A stretch of DNA of 64,000 bases from the IMG/VR virus record IMGVR_UViG_3300017917_002969, positions 33,581 through 97,580 of that record; one strand, given 5' to 3'. Below are positions 24,122-33,423 of the stretch, one piece after another; position 1 is the first letter of the stretch, and each line of letters opens with the position of its first letter. The notes beneath the pieces are model-generated. The model was not told where the DNA came from. It made no database searches and worked only from the letters and a program-made list of their open reading frames with translations. Both the position numbers and the translations under genes were made by a program. The DNA comes from a virus.

Positions 24122-24730
24122 TTATTTTTTCTTTACATTTAATTTTCCTTCATTTATTAAAGTATTAACTGTTTTCTTTACCGTTTGTTCTGTTAGTGTT
24201 TTTACAAACATCTTAGCAATCACTTCATTAACTCTTTTATCAATCATTTCGTTTAGTTCATCGACACTAATTGTAACCATACCAGACCCCCAATCTTGTT
24301 TTCTTGCACTTTCATTGATTTGTCTTGGTTGTTGAGTTGGTCTTTGAGCTGGTTTTTCAACCAAATCTTCTAACCCATCAAGACTAAACTTAGAAAATGA
24401 CAATGAAGCTTTTGGAATTGGTTTTTTAAGCATAGCTTCTTTTACAATAGGTGGTAATTTAGAATTCATTACATCTTCCTCAGTATAATCTCTAACATTT
24501 TGTTCTTCATGCAAAGCATATTTAGACATGTCTGGTGTGTGATATTCTGGCTCACGTTCGTCTCTTTCATCATAAATAGGTGTAGATGGTGCATATGTTG
24601 AGGACAATCCTTCAGTAACCCTATTAGCTTTTTTTTCTGGGAATTTCTCGTCCGCAGCTTTCATTATCTTTTTGGCATTACCTAAGATTGATTTAAGTTT
24701 ATTAATATCTACTGGTGCTGGTGTATCCAT
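24122..24730 (-). CDS. Unknown protein, 202 aa, possible virion component
   Basis: I do not recognise this family. The protein has a helical N-terminus, a proline- and glutamine-rich middle (KPAQRPTQQPRQINE) that looks disordered, and a helical C-terminal part starting VTISVDELNEMIDKRVNEVI that may form a coiled coil, ending in KVNK-type basic residues. It is the last gene of a five-gene minus-strand unit that begins with an ATATTTAT motif. That promoter class suggests a late, perhaps structural, role. Confidence 0.6.
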   Translation of the reverse strand: MDTPAPVDINKLKSILGNAKKIMKAADEKFPEKKANRVTEGLSSTYAPSTPIYDERDEREPEYHTPDMSKYALHEEQNVRDYTEEDVMNSKLPPIVKEAMLKKPIPKASLSFSKFSLDGLEDLVEKPAQRPTQQPRQINESARKQDWGSGMVTISVDELNEMIDKRVNEVIAKMFVKTLTEQTVKKTVNTLINEGKLNVKKK

Positions 24731-24731
24731 A

Positions 24732-25181
24732 TTATATATTTGGTTTTTGTGGTGATTGTGTTTGATTTACGTTCACTTTTTTCAAAACTTGTGAAAAACT
24801 ATTATCACCATCTTTATTATATTTTGGCAAATTTGCGTCAAAATCAGAAACTGGTCTAGCCCATCTAGCTTTTGTTGGGAACCACCCTTCTATTCTATCA
24901 AGTCTGAATATTTTCCAACCGTAACTTTCACCTTTTTTAGAAGCACCAAATATTTGATACGCTCTAATTGCTCTGTTACCAGCTTTAGTATATCCGTATT
25001 GATAAACTTGAATATATCTCTTGCTGGGTGGAACCCCTTCAAAATCTCGATATAGGATGTTAACATTATACTTTCCATCTATCGCAGCCTTAACCTTGTC
25101 TTCAGAAACGCTTTCAAAAAGAAAACGATTTCTTTCAACTTCTTCCAATATAAGTTCTTCGTATAGATTGTAAAGTTTCAT
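24732..25181 (-). CDS. WYL-like small protein
   Basis: A 149-aa protein. Residues 28 to about 100 have the strand order and key residues of a WYL-type SH3-like fold: VKAAIDGKYNVNILYRDFEG, KRYIQVYQYGYTKAGNRAIR, AYQIFGASKKG, and GWKIFRLDRIEGW. The RLDRI end is characteristic. WYL domains bind ligands or nucleic acids in transcription regulators, and no helix-turn-helix is present here. The assignment is by eye. It overlaps no neighbour and ends 1 nt before the 202-aa gene. Confidence 0.5.
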   Translation of the reverse strand: MKLYNLYEELILEEVERNRFLFESVSEDKVKAAIDGKYNVNILYRDFEGVPPSKRYIQVYQYGYTKAGNRAIRAYQIFGASKKGESYGWKIFRLDRIEGWFPTKARWARPVSDFDANLPKYNKDGDNSFSQVLKKVNVNQTQSPQKPNI

Positions 25182-25187
25182 TTAAAA

Positions 25188-25571
25188 TTATATTACTACT
25201 TGACCAATGTTTAATGATGTGTTTGGATGTGTGTAGTCACTTCCAGCTATCTGTGAAGGACCATAACCCCACAAACCAGCATTAAGAATGATTTCTGGAT
25301 TTCTACCAGAACCTCCATATAGTGCTTGGTTACCATTTATATCATAATCACCACCTACACCACGATAATTGTAGATATCTAGATATTGTCCAGAACCCTT
25401 ACCATAAACTGGTGTTGTTTGGTCAGATAACGCTCTTGTATGGGTAGCTGAATATTCGTTGGCTTGAGCAAAATTGTTATAAATGTTAGTTGGAATTAAG
25501 AATGCTCTTTGAGCGATAGCGGCTGCTTCCAAAGGTGTTTGTCCACCGTTATAAGGTACTCCTACTGGCAT
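25188..25571 (-). CDS. Small Gly/Tyr-rich protein, possible virion component
   Basis: I do not recognise this 127-aa protein. It is rich in Gly, Tyr, Asn and Pro (YGKGSGQYLDIYNYRGVGGD), with few charged residues and no membrane segment, as in minor virion or decoration proteins. It sits third in the ATATTTAT-driven unit. Confidence 0.5.
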   Translation of the reverse strand: MPVGVPYNGGQTPLEAAAIAQRAFLIPTNIYNNFAQANEYSATHTRALSDQTTPVYGKGSGQYLDIYNYRGVGGDYDINGNQALYGGSGRNPEIILNAGLWGYGPSQIAGSDYTHPNTSLNIGQVVI

Positions 25572-25573
25572 GG

Positions 25574-26023
25574 TTATAAATTTTGTTTTTTGTTGTTATT
25601 CATGTATTCTATTAAATATCTAATTTCAGAAATTTCTTTTGTTAACCCCTCATTGTAAACTTCTTTATTAGACATTATTTTACGATTTATACTACCTTTT
25701 GTAATCTTAGGAACACCACCAACTTTTGTTGGGTTGGCATTATCTTTATCTTTTTGGTGAGTTTTTATGAATTGATTTTCTCTTCCAGCATCCATACCAA
25801 TCTTTTTTTGTCTATAATTGGCTTCTTTGGCTGTTTTAACAAGATTTTCAACTTCTTTAAGTCTATTTTCACCACCTAATCGGTTATATTCTTCACAACC
25901 ATTATTTGTTTCACAAGTTTCTTTGGCTTTTTTAAGTCTAGATAATTCCATAGCAAAAGCTTGGTGATTTTTCTCTTCACCATCTTTGGTTTTATGGATA
26001 TCTTTGCTTATTTGTGAGTTCAT
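25574..26023 (-). CDS. Unknown highly charged protein, 149 aa
   Basis: I do not recognise this family. It is highly charged (Lys, Glu, Asn) with two Cys in KETCETNNGCEEY, and predicted to be mostly helical. Gaps of 1-2 nt link it to its neighbours. Composition could fit a scaffold or chaperone. Confidence 0.5.
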   Translation of the reverse strand: MNSQISKDIHKTKDGEEKNHQAFAMELSRLKKAKETCETNNGCEEYNRLGGENRLKEVENLVKTAKEANYRQKKIGMDAGRENQFIKTHQKDKDNANPTKVGGVPKITKGSINRKIMSNKEVYNEGLTKEISEIRYLIEYMNNNKKQNL

Positions 26024-26024
26024 G

Positions 26025-26501
26025 TTAGATTTTTTTACTAGCTTGTTTTGCTTGAATGGCTTTTTTAAGTTCTTCTAGTTGTTTTTCTGTTAATTCAGCA
26101 TCTGTTATAGTATCCAATAATTTAGCAACTTTAGGATTGTAGTCTTTTGAAGTTACTTCAGAAGTTTTGCTTTTTTTAACTAGGTCTTCTATTTTTTCTT
26201 CAACAGCTTTTTTTGTCATTATATTACCTTTTTTCTCAGATTCAAATGTTACGATACCACCTTGGCTTCTTCTACCACCATAACTATAAACAGCAAACCA
26301 AGGAATATTTTGTCTATAAAGACCAAAAACTACGTCTGAGGTTGTTGAAACACCTTTTTCATAGTCTGAATAGTCATTGTATGCTTTTTGTACTGGCCCT
26401 GTTTCAATTTCTGAATTACCATTATATGGTTTATCATTACCCGTGGTATTGATATCTCCTCCAACAAGTTCTTCTAATTGTTTTTTATTCATTGTAGCCA
26501 T
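26025..26501 (-). CDS. Unknown protein, 158 aa
   Basis: I do not recognise this family. Residues 55-85 contain VVFGLYRQNIPWFAVYSYGG, a short beta-rich stretch, followed by a Lys/Glu helix (KKAVEEKIEDLVKKS) and a C-terminal Gln/Ala/Lys helix. It is the first gene of its unit, behind an ATATTTAT motif that is back to back with the promoter of the plus-strand fibre genes. Confidence 0.55.
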   Translation of the reverse strand: MATMNKKQLEELVGGDINTTGNDKPYNGNSEIETGPVQKAYNDYSDYEKGVSTTSDVVFGLYRQNIPWFAVYSYGGRRSQGGIVTFESEKKGNIMTKKAVEEKIEDLVKKSKTSEVTSKDYNPKVAKLLDTITDAELTEKQLEELKKAIQAKQASKKI

Positions 26502-26515
26502 AAATCGTTTTTCTT

Positions 26516-26523
26516 ATAAATAT
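26516..26523 (-). promoter_or_regulatory. ATATTTAT motif, leftward unit 26501-24122
   Basis: Sense ATATTTAT, 14 nt before the ATG at 26501. It is separated by only 14 bp from the oppositely oriented copy at 26538, forming a divergent promoter pair. Confidence 0.45.
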
Positions 26524-26537
26524 ATTCAAAACGTAGA

Positions 26538-26545
26538 ATATTTAT
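26538..26545 (+). promoter_or_regulatory. ATATTTAT motif, first fibre gene
   Basis: Sense ATATTTAT within AGAATATTTATAAG, 17 nt before the ATG at 26563. The rightward partner of the divergent pair. Confidence 0.5.
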
Positions 26546-26562
26546 AAGTAAACTCAGAAAAC

Positions 26563-28383
26563 ATGTCATTTATAACCAAATTAGACTTTTCAAGCAATAG
26601 ACAAGTTAAACAATTCCCAGAAACCTTCACCGTTCTATCTGGTGGTACAAAATTTGGAGTACCATATAGTGGTTTGGCTACTGGACCAGACTTAACAACA
26701 ACTGCTGTTACTCAAACATATACAAACTTAGTAAGCACATTTTCTGGTAATACTGGAACAACAGTATTTTCTTGGTACGACCCTAACATGGCTTTAGGTG
26801 AACCTTACTTATCCGCAATTACACCATCAACCAGTGCTATAACCCAAAATACTGGGGTAATCTTTACCGCAAATACATTAGGAACTACGATTGACGGCTA
26901 TACCTATGCTATAGATTATAGTGGGGTTAGCTTTGACCTTGTTGGTTTGGCTATGATTGATTTAGGTGGTGGTAACTATAGTGGTAGTGTTCATACAAAT
27001 ACTTTAGAATATTATTCTGCTGGAACCATAGATTATAGTGGAAGAACAATATGGGTTGATGTATCTGGAATAACAAGAACTGAAGATTTGATAATTACAA
27101 ATTCGCCAGTAGTTGGTTATGTTTGGAAATGTGTTGATGGTGAAGGTAAAGGAGCTTGGGCTCCAGATGCATCAGGGAATACAACTTATTGGACGGCTGG
27201 AACACTTACAAATTCAATCATACCAATAAATAATTCTTCTAAAAACAATAAATTAGGTATAAATATTGACCCTCAAACAGCCTTTGATTTGATGGCTACT
27301 GACGGTAGTGTACGATTATTGCTTTCTGAATCAATTGCTAGTAATGGTTTTACAACCAGTGGAACAACTTCTGGTTATACACAGATTGGTGTTACAACCA
27401 AATCAAACAATACTGGTGGGTTTGGTTTGTCTATTGGTAGTATAGGTAGTGAAGCGTCTATACCAACTTATGGGCAAACTGGAACAACTTTTATTTTTTC
27501 AAGCGGAGAAAGCAACGGGTTAAATATTATCAAAAATTCTGGGGCTCCATATACTAATAACGATAATTATATAAGATTTTATGCTGGTGGAAACGTTAGT
27601 ACTATTATTAATGCGCACATGCATATTCAAGGTAGTGGTATTACTCAAGGGTATATTGGTCTCAATACATTAACACCAACACAAAGAATTGATGTGAATG
27701 GTAGTGCAAGATTTAGAAGTGTTCAATCACTAGGTGGTGGGAGCGTCTCATTATATATTGATACTGATGGAACTTTATCTTTAACAGCATCAGATGAAAG
27801 ATTAAAAGAAAATATAACACCAATAACAAATGCGTTAGAAACCGTAAAATCATTAAAAGGTGTTAATTTTAATTGGAAAAGTAATGGACAACCTTCATTA
27901 GGTTTTATTGCACAAGATGTTAACTTAGTGGAACCAAAATTAGTATTTACCAACGAAAATACTGAAGAAAAATATATGGGTGTTAATTATGAAATAATAA
28001 CAGCCCTTTTGGTAGAAGCCATTAAAGAACTTACATCTGGCTCAACAGTTTCTGGTAATACATATCTTGAAACGCAGAGTATAATAGCTGAGGACAACAA
28101 TATAGATTTAAACTATGGTGGAAACCAACAAACAGCTTTTGAGGGTGGTATCAGAGTATTACATGCATTAGGACAAGATTTATCTGCTGAATTACTTACG
28201 GATGAAGATGGAAATTGGAGAACAAATAATGATTTCAAACCGAAAGCAATTACTATACCAATATTTACACCATTAAATTCAACTGATAAAAGCGGAAACG
28301 TTGGAAATATAACAAGGGATGAGGATTATTTATACGTTAAAACATCCGATGGTTGGAGAAGAAGTCGTTTAGAAAGTTTTTAA
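26563..28383 (+). CDS. Tail fibre protein with internal S74 chaperone domain
   Basis: A 606-aa Gly/Ser/Thr/Asn-rich fibre protein. Residues about 407-490 are a Peptidase_S74 intramolecular chaperone: SDERLKENITPITNALETVK, FNWKSNGQPSLGFIAQDV and MGVNYEIITALLVEAIKEL. S74 domains trimerise fibres and are usually at the very C-terminus, often released by self-cleavage at the Ser before the DERLK motif. Here about 115 residues follow, ending in NVGNITRDEDYLYVKTSDGW, a tag shared with the 921-aa repeat protein downstream. The next fibre gene starts 3 nt after the stop. Confidence 0.8.
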   Translation: MSFITKLDFSSNRQVKQFPETFTVLSGGTKFGVPYSGLATGPDLTTTAVTQTYTNLVSTFSGNTGTTVFSWYDPNMALGEPYLSAITPSTSAITQNTGVIFTANTLGTTIDGYTYAIDYSGVSFDLVGLAMIDLGGGNYSGSVHTNTLEYYSAGTIDYSGRTIWVDVSGITRTEDLIITNSPVVGYVWKCVDGEGKGAWAPDASGNTTYWTAGTLTNSIIPINNSSKNNKLGINIDPQTAFDLMATDGSVRLLLSESIASNGFTTSGTTSGYTQIGVTTKSNNTGGFGLSIGSIGSEASIPTYGQTGTTFIFSSGESNGLNIIKNSGAPYTNNDNYIRFYAGGNVSTIINAHMHIQGSGITQGYIGLNTLTPTQRIDVNGSARFRSVQSLGGGSVSLYIDTDGTLSLTASDERLKENITPITNALETVKSLKGVNFNWKSNGQPSLGFIAQDVNLVEPKLVFTNENTEEKYMGVNYEIITALLVEAIKELTSGSTVSGNTYLETQSIIAEDNNIDLNYGGNQQTAFEGGIRVLHALGQDLSAELLTDEDGNWRTNNDFKPKAITIPIFTPLNSTDKSGNVGNITRDEDYLYVKTSDGWRRSRLESF

Positions 28384-28386
28384 TAT

Positions 28387-31359
28387 ATGTCATTAATACG
28401 TGAAACCAAATTAAATCCTGTACCAATACAAACTGGATATGGTGTCCCATCACACATATCACCAGCTGGTTCTTTTTATTTTGACTTTAATACTGGTATT
28501 GAATATCAAAATAAAGACGGTGTTAATAATTGGGTTCAATTTTTTGATGGTACAAATAGGGCTACAGATGTGTATGTTACAGGTGGTACGTATTCGTCTG
28601 GTTCGGCCACATTTACCAATAACACAGGTGGCACATTTAGTGTTACTGGATTTACAACTTCTGCTAGTCTTTTAGGTTCTTATTTACCACTTAGTGGTGG
28701 AACTGTAACTGGTAATACAATATTCACATCTGGTTTAACGGCAAATACGCTAAACATAACTAATTATATTGATTTTAACACAGGTACAACAAACCCAACA
28801 CCATTAGGTGGTAGAGTATTTTTTGATAATGGCACAAAGGCTTTAAGTTATTATGACATATTAGGAAGCAACGTACCGATTGCAATGGGACAACAGTTAT
28901 ATACTAGAGTTTATAACGCAACTGGTTCACAAATAGATAAAGGTAAGGTAATTTCAATTACTGGTACATCAAATGGTTTACCTAGTGCTACGCTAGCTGT
29001 TAACACACATGCCATAAATTCTGCAAAACCAATTGGTTTGGCGGCAGAAAATATAGCTAACAATTCAGAAGGTTTGGTTTTAAATAATGGTATTTTAAGT
29101 GGTATCACGTTAAACACCTTTTCAAATGGTGATACATTGTATTTATCGGATACGGTACCTGGTGGTTATGTATCTACAACATCATCCTTGGCATTTACTG
29201 CAAGAACTAACGAAATTGGTTATGTTATCCAAACAGGAACAACTACTGGTAAGATTTATGTTAACATCAACAATGAAGATAGCAATCTTAGTTTAACTGA
29301 TATTGAAAGAAATATTCTTGAGGGTAATGTCATATCAACTGGGACATATGCATTTACTGGTTTAACAAGAGTATCAAATACATTATTTTCTATTGCCACA
29401 ATGAGTGGTTGGGTTGTTAAGAATACGAATGGGTATGCTACATTACCAGAGGTTATAAACGTTATTTATAGTGGTACAACTGGTATAACAACACCATATC
29501 TAACCACAGCTGACGCAACATATGTTTTGATAACAAGTGCAGCAACTGTAACATTACAATCAACTTTTCCAACTCCACAAGAAAGAAGACAAAACATATA
29601 TTTGGGTAAAGTAGTACATCCAAATAGAAGTACTATTCTAAATGTAAACAACACGGTAGATTTTGACGTTAGTCCGATGTCAGCACTTCGTGATATGTGG
29701 ACATCATTTAAACTTATTAATGTTGGTATTATACCTAGCGCAAATGGTGCAAACTTAAATATAAACACGTCAGCTGGTACACTTTGGGGTAACGGAATTG
29801 GATGGGTCACAAATCAGCTTAATCCTAATAGTGTTAGTTTATCTGGAAAATCACCAGCATCGTTTGCATATAGAACACAAACAGGTGGTACAGGAACAGA
29901 AACCACCACAATTGATACTTTAAATTATGATGTTGGTGGAGTTATTACAAATGTTCCAGGTGCTGGTAACTTTACAACGCAAAGAATTTATCAATTCCCG
30001 ACTGGATTGGTGAGGATACAATATGGTCAACATTATTATCCAACGTTAGCAAAAGCATTGGCTGAATTGCCAAATGAAACATTTGTTGAATACTCAAACA
30101 ACAGAGATAATGGTATTCTTATTGGTTATTTAACAGTAAAAGATGGAACAACAGATTTGTCAAATACCAACGATGCTATTTTTACATTTGTTTCTAAATT
30201 TGGTGAGGCTTTAGGTGGTACAGCTGGTTTGTCAACAACAACACTTCAGCAAGCGTATGATAATAGTACAACACCAGAAATCATTATAAATGCAGCCTTA
30301 GATGGTTTAACCATAAAAAACGGTACTGGAAATCCAGACGCAACAACACATTTATTGGAAGGGCAAAATACCGCTGGGGCTGTAACATCATTTATTACAG
30401 CTGCTGGCGGTTTTAGTGGTTCTAGCGTATCCGCAATTACAATTACAACACCTAGTTTTACAGCTAATGCAAATGGTTTGACGGCTAGTACAATATCAGC
30501 TACAACATATCAAAATTTACCAATAGATATACGCACAAGTGGAGCCACATATTCAAATAATACTTTTACATTTACCAATAATACTGGAGGTACATTTAAT
30601 GTGTTATTTAATACTTTAACTGGTTTAACTGTAAATGGTAGTTTATTAGTAACTGGTACAACATATCTTGGTAACGGAACATTTACAAAAGCAGGTAATG
30701 CTACTGGTGATATTCTTCTAGATAATAGTGCAACAGACACTCCTGGTATTTTGTTTTATTACGCAAATAATTCAAACTACGGTATTGATAGTTGGAATGG
30801 GTCATATGATGTACTAAGCGGTCAGTTATTACGTTTTACAAATAAATTAAATGAAACAGGTGGGGCTGTAAAGGCGGCAATAGATACTTCAGGTAATATG
30901 GCAGTTGGTGGTTTTATAAAAGCAAATGCGTGGAGAGCTGGTCAAGTAGTAAACGATATTATGTTAAGTAATACTGAAGTAACTATTAGCACAACAACTA
31001 TTGCAACTAGTACTTCGGATACTGATTTTTTAACATACAGTTACACACCAGTAAGCTCTACAAGTTATTTGGTTATTCATTATCATTTGGCAGATTATAG
31101 GTTTGATAGTGGAACTGGTAATGATTCATATTTTTCTAGAATAAAGGTAGATGGTGCTGAAATTACATATTCAAGACAAAGTACTGTTAACGGAAACCGT
31201 TCTGGAGTTCTTTTCCCTCTAACTGGAAGGTATACAAATTCTAGCACAACCGCTAAATCAATAGTTGTTGCATGTCGTAGAGATTCTGCCGATGATAATA
31301 TAACAATAACAAATTCATCTAGTTCAATGTGGTTGAGGATAACAGAAATAGCTAGATAA
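28387..31359 (+). CDS. Large fibre protein, 990 aa
   Basis: A 990-aa protein dominated by Thr, Gly, Asn and Ser in short beta repeats. Early residues read SYLPLSGGTVTGNTIFTSGL, and near residue 700 there is GLTASTISATTYQNLPIDI; both blocks recur in two other fibre genes in the window. Residues about 880-990 (TDFLTYSYTPVSSTSYLVIH, YFSRIKVDGAEI, WLRITEIAR) look like a C-terminal jelly-roll or TNF-like tip. Likely a trimeric receptor-binding fibre. No signal peptide. Confidence 0.75.
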   Translation: MSLIRETKLNPVPIQTGYGVPSHISPAGSFYFDFNTGIEYQNKDGVNNWVQFFDGTNRATDVYVTGGTYSSGSATFTNNTGGTFSVTGFTTSASLLGSYLPLSGGTVTGNTIFTSGLTANTLNITNYIDFNTGTTNPTPLGGRVFFDNGTKALSYYDILGSNVPIAMGQQLYTRVYNATGSQIDKGKVISITGTSNGLPSATLAVNTHAINSAKPIGLAAENIANNSEGLVLNNGILSGITLNTFSNGDTLYLSDTVPGGYVSTTSSLAFTARTNEIGYVIQTGTTTGKIYVNINNEDSNLSLTDIERNILEGNVISTGTYAFTGLTRVSNTLFSIATMSGWVVKNTNGYATLPEVINVIYSGTTGITTPYLTTADATYVLITSAATVTLQSTFPTPQERRQNIYLGKVVHPNRSTILNVNNTVDFDVSPMSALRDMWTSFKLINVGIIPSANGANLNINTSAGTLWGNGIGWVTNQLNPNSVSLSGKSPASFAYRTQTGGTGTETTTIDTLNYDVGGVITNVPGAGNFTTQRIYQFPTGLVRIQYGQHYYPTLAKALAELPNETFVEYSNNRDNGILIGYLTVKDGTTDLSNTNDAIFTFVSKFGEALGGTAGLSTTTLQQAYDNSTTPEIIINAALDGLTIKNGTGNPDATTHLLEGQNTAGAVTSFITAAGGFSGSSVSAITITTPSFTANANGLTASTISATTYQNLPIDIRTSGATYSNNTFTFTNNTGGTFNVLFNTLTGLTVNGSLLVTGTTYLGNGTFTKAGNATGDILLDNSATDTPGILFYYANNSNYGIDSWNGSYDVLSGQLLRFTNKLNETGGAVKAAIDTSGNMAVGGFIKANAWRAGQVVNDIMLSNTEVTISTTTIATSTSDTDFLTYSYTPVSSTSYLVIHYHLADYRFDSGTGNDSYFSRIKVDGAEITYSRQSTVNGNRSGVLFPLTGRYTNSSTTAKSIVVACRRDSADDNITITNSSSSMWLRITEIAR

Positions 31360-31391
31360 TCTTCAGATTAACAAACTAAAGAATAAGTAGA

Positions 31392-31399
31392 ATATTTAT
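31392..31399 (+). promoter_or_regulatory. ATATTTAT motif, 648-aa structural gene
   Basis: Sense ATATTTAT within GTAGAATATTTATTAG, 13 nt before the ATG at 31413. The flanks closely match the copy at 26538. Confidence 0.5.
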
Positions 31400-31412
31400 T
31401 AGGAAACATTAA

Positions 31413-33359
31413 ATGGGTAACATAAAAAACTTTAATTTTAATAAACTACGTGTAAGGTTGTCAAATAGCGACTTTTGGGATTTCTTTTTAGCGGCAGATG
31501 ACAGTCCTTTACAAGGTAGTGGTCCCGTATCATCTGGTGATTGTTTTGTTGTCCATTATGATTTTAACAATGTTTCTATTTACCCAGATAGTGCAACAAC
31601 TGCTTCTACTATATATAGTCTAGTTAGTTGGTCTGGAGCAACCAATACTGGTTATACTTTTAGTTCAATTGGTTTAACTGGTATCGATAACGGACTTATT
31701 ACATTTGAAAAAGACCCATTAGACCCGACAAATCAGAATTTGGTTGAGGCTTTGACTGGTTCTACGTTGATAATACCGTCTGGTGATACAAGATTAATGA
31801 TGCATTTGGTCACTGGTACAACTGGTGATTATGTTTATCCAACAGAAAGGATTAGCAACCCAACTGGCTCTAGTGGTGATTATGTTCAATTTTGTGGTGG
31901 ATTCTATCAAGGATTTTATAAGATTGATGGAAGTTCATATGAAGTATTACCAACGAGGGTAAATCAAGGGTGGGTTGCTGAATTTTGGGTTAATAAACAA
32001 AACATATGTGGTCAAATAACTGGAACAACACTTAATGATGAATATCCCAATAATAAAGGGTTTTTCTTTTATATGGGAACACGTGCTGAAAATAAGTTCT
32101 GGAATCAGTTTTATGGTAATAATACTGGTTGTACTAGTGCTTGTACCGTAAATACAGCTACTACGGAATGTAGTGGATTTACTGGTAGTGCAACAACATG
32201 GTGTACAATACCAAAAGAAAAAGACATTACACTAATTGGTGATTATGGTTTTGGAATCCCATTAAATCCTCCTAGAGTGGACATAACATTAGTAACTAAC
32301 CCATTCTTGATATACGGCAGAGCATATGATTCAAGCGCTCCAAGATTAAGTGGTGTTACAGATAGTATAATACCATCTGGAATCACAAACACTAGTTCTG
32401 ATAACGCTGGTTGTGGTTCTACAAACATATACAGTTATATGTTTAGTACTAATGGATGTGATTTATCAAGCAATGATGGTCTTGGTACTAAAACAGTGTG
32501 TTCATATAGTGGTGGTGGGATTTCAGTTGGTAGAACAAGAGAAGTATCAATTAGCGACCAAAATCCATTTTTAATATATGGTAGAGGTTCTGGTGCTATT
32601 AGTGGTTGTTCATGTAGCGCATGTTGTGGTCCACTTGATGGGTTAGGAAGTGAAACTGTATGTTCTTATGGTCGTGGAAAAACTGAAGAGGTTGAAATAG
32701 ATTATAATTTGGATATAATTGACAATGCGATTGGTTTTAGAATAACAGATGATGGTAGAATTGGTTATAGAATGCTTACAGTAACTGGAACTTGCTATAC
32801 TGCGGCTACAGGTCAAAGACTATATACTAGCGGTGTTACGATTCAAGAGGGTTATTCATCAGCAAATACGGTAAATCCAAATGAATGGACATACATAGCT
32901 ATTAGATATAAAACAAACTACGAGGATAATTGCACACTTAAGTTACCAAAACACAGAAAGGGTAAGTTGATGTTTTATGTTAATGCTAAATTAAAATATA
33001 CCATAAACGAATTTCCAGAATTTATCGCTAGAAAACTAGATGAATATAAAGGAAAGCAAGTAGGGGTACCTTTTAATTTTAGTTTAGGAGGTGGAAGTCA
33101 AGGGCTTATTGATAGTCAAACATTTGACGGACCAGATATGGAAGATAGAGGTTTACCCATAGAAGAAAACTTTGCTGGTACGTTTATTGGTGGAATTTCT
33201 CAATTTAAATTCAATATTTGTGATTTAAGTTATGCCCAAATACAATATAATTATTTGTCAGATTTTTCAAGATATTACCCATCAACCACAAACCTTCTTT
33301 TAACAGAAAGCGCATATCTTTTATTACAAGAAAATGCATTTGGTATTATTTGGTTGTAA
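31413..33359 (+). CDS. Cys-containing virion surface protein, lectin-like
   Basis: A 648-aa protein with many Cys for a phage fibre. GWVAEFWVNKQNICG, FFFYMGTR and a late WTYIAIRYKTNYED, LMFYVNAKLKYTINEF resemble a LamG/concanavalin-A-like fold. A segment is duplicated in the middle: NPFLIYGR occurs twice, and DGLGTKTVCSYSGGG is repeated as DGLGSETVCSYGRGK. The last 60 residues include IGGISQFKFNICDLSYAQIQ. It could bind surface glycans of the host. The assignment of fold is by pattern only. Confidence 0.6.
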   Translation: MGNIKNFNFNKLRVRLSNSDFWDFFLAADDSPLQGSGPVSSGDCFVVHYDFNNVSIYPDSATTASTIYSLVSWSGATNTGYTFSSIGLTGIDNGLITFEKDPLDPTNQNLVEALTGSTLIIPSGDTRLMMHLVTGTTGDYVYPTERISNPTGSSGDYVQFCGGFYQGFYKIDGSSYEVLPTRVNQGWVAEFWVNKQNICGQITGTTLNDEYPNNKGFFFYMGTRAENKFWNQFYGNNTGCTSACTVNTATTECSGFTGSATTWCTIPKEKDITLIGDYGFGIPLNPPRVDITLVTNPFLIYGRAYDSSAPRLSGVTDSIIPSGITNTSSDNAGCGSTNIYSYMFSTNGCDLSSNDGLGTKTVCSYSGGGISVGRTREVSISDQNPFLIYGRGSGAISGCSCSACCGPLDGLGSETVCSYGRGKTEEVEIDYNLDIIDNAIGFRITDDGRIGYRMLTVTGTCYTAATGQRLYTSGVTIQEGYSSANTVNPNEWTYIAIRYKTNYEDNCTLKLPKHRKGKLMFYVNAKLKYTINEFPEFIARKLDEYKGKQVGVPFNFSLGGGSQGLIDSQTFDGPDMEDRGLPIEENFAGTFIGGISQFKFNICDLSYAQIQYNYLSDFSRYYPSTTNLLLTESAYLLLQENAFGIIWL

Positions 33360-33398
33360 AAATAAGTCCAAATGATTTATATTTTTATTTTATGTTTG

Positions 33399-33406
33399 AT
33401 ATTTAT
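33399..33406 (+). promoter_or_regulatory. ATATTTAT motif, 97-aa and repeat-protein genes
   Basis: Sense ATATTTAT within TTGATATTTATTAT, 17 nt before the ATG at 33424. The next two genes have no motif of their own and are probably on this transcript. Confidence 0.48.
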
Positions 33407-33423
33407 TATAAATTAACTTTAAA

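Noticed and set aside
31360-31391. Small hairpin AATC/GATT after the 990-aa fibre gene as terminator
   Set aside because: The stem is only 4 bp and has no T run.
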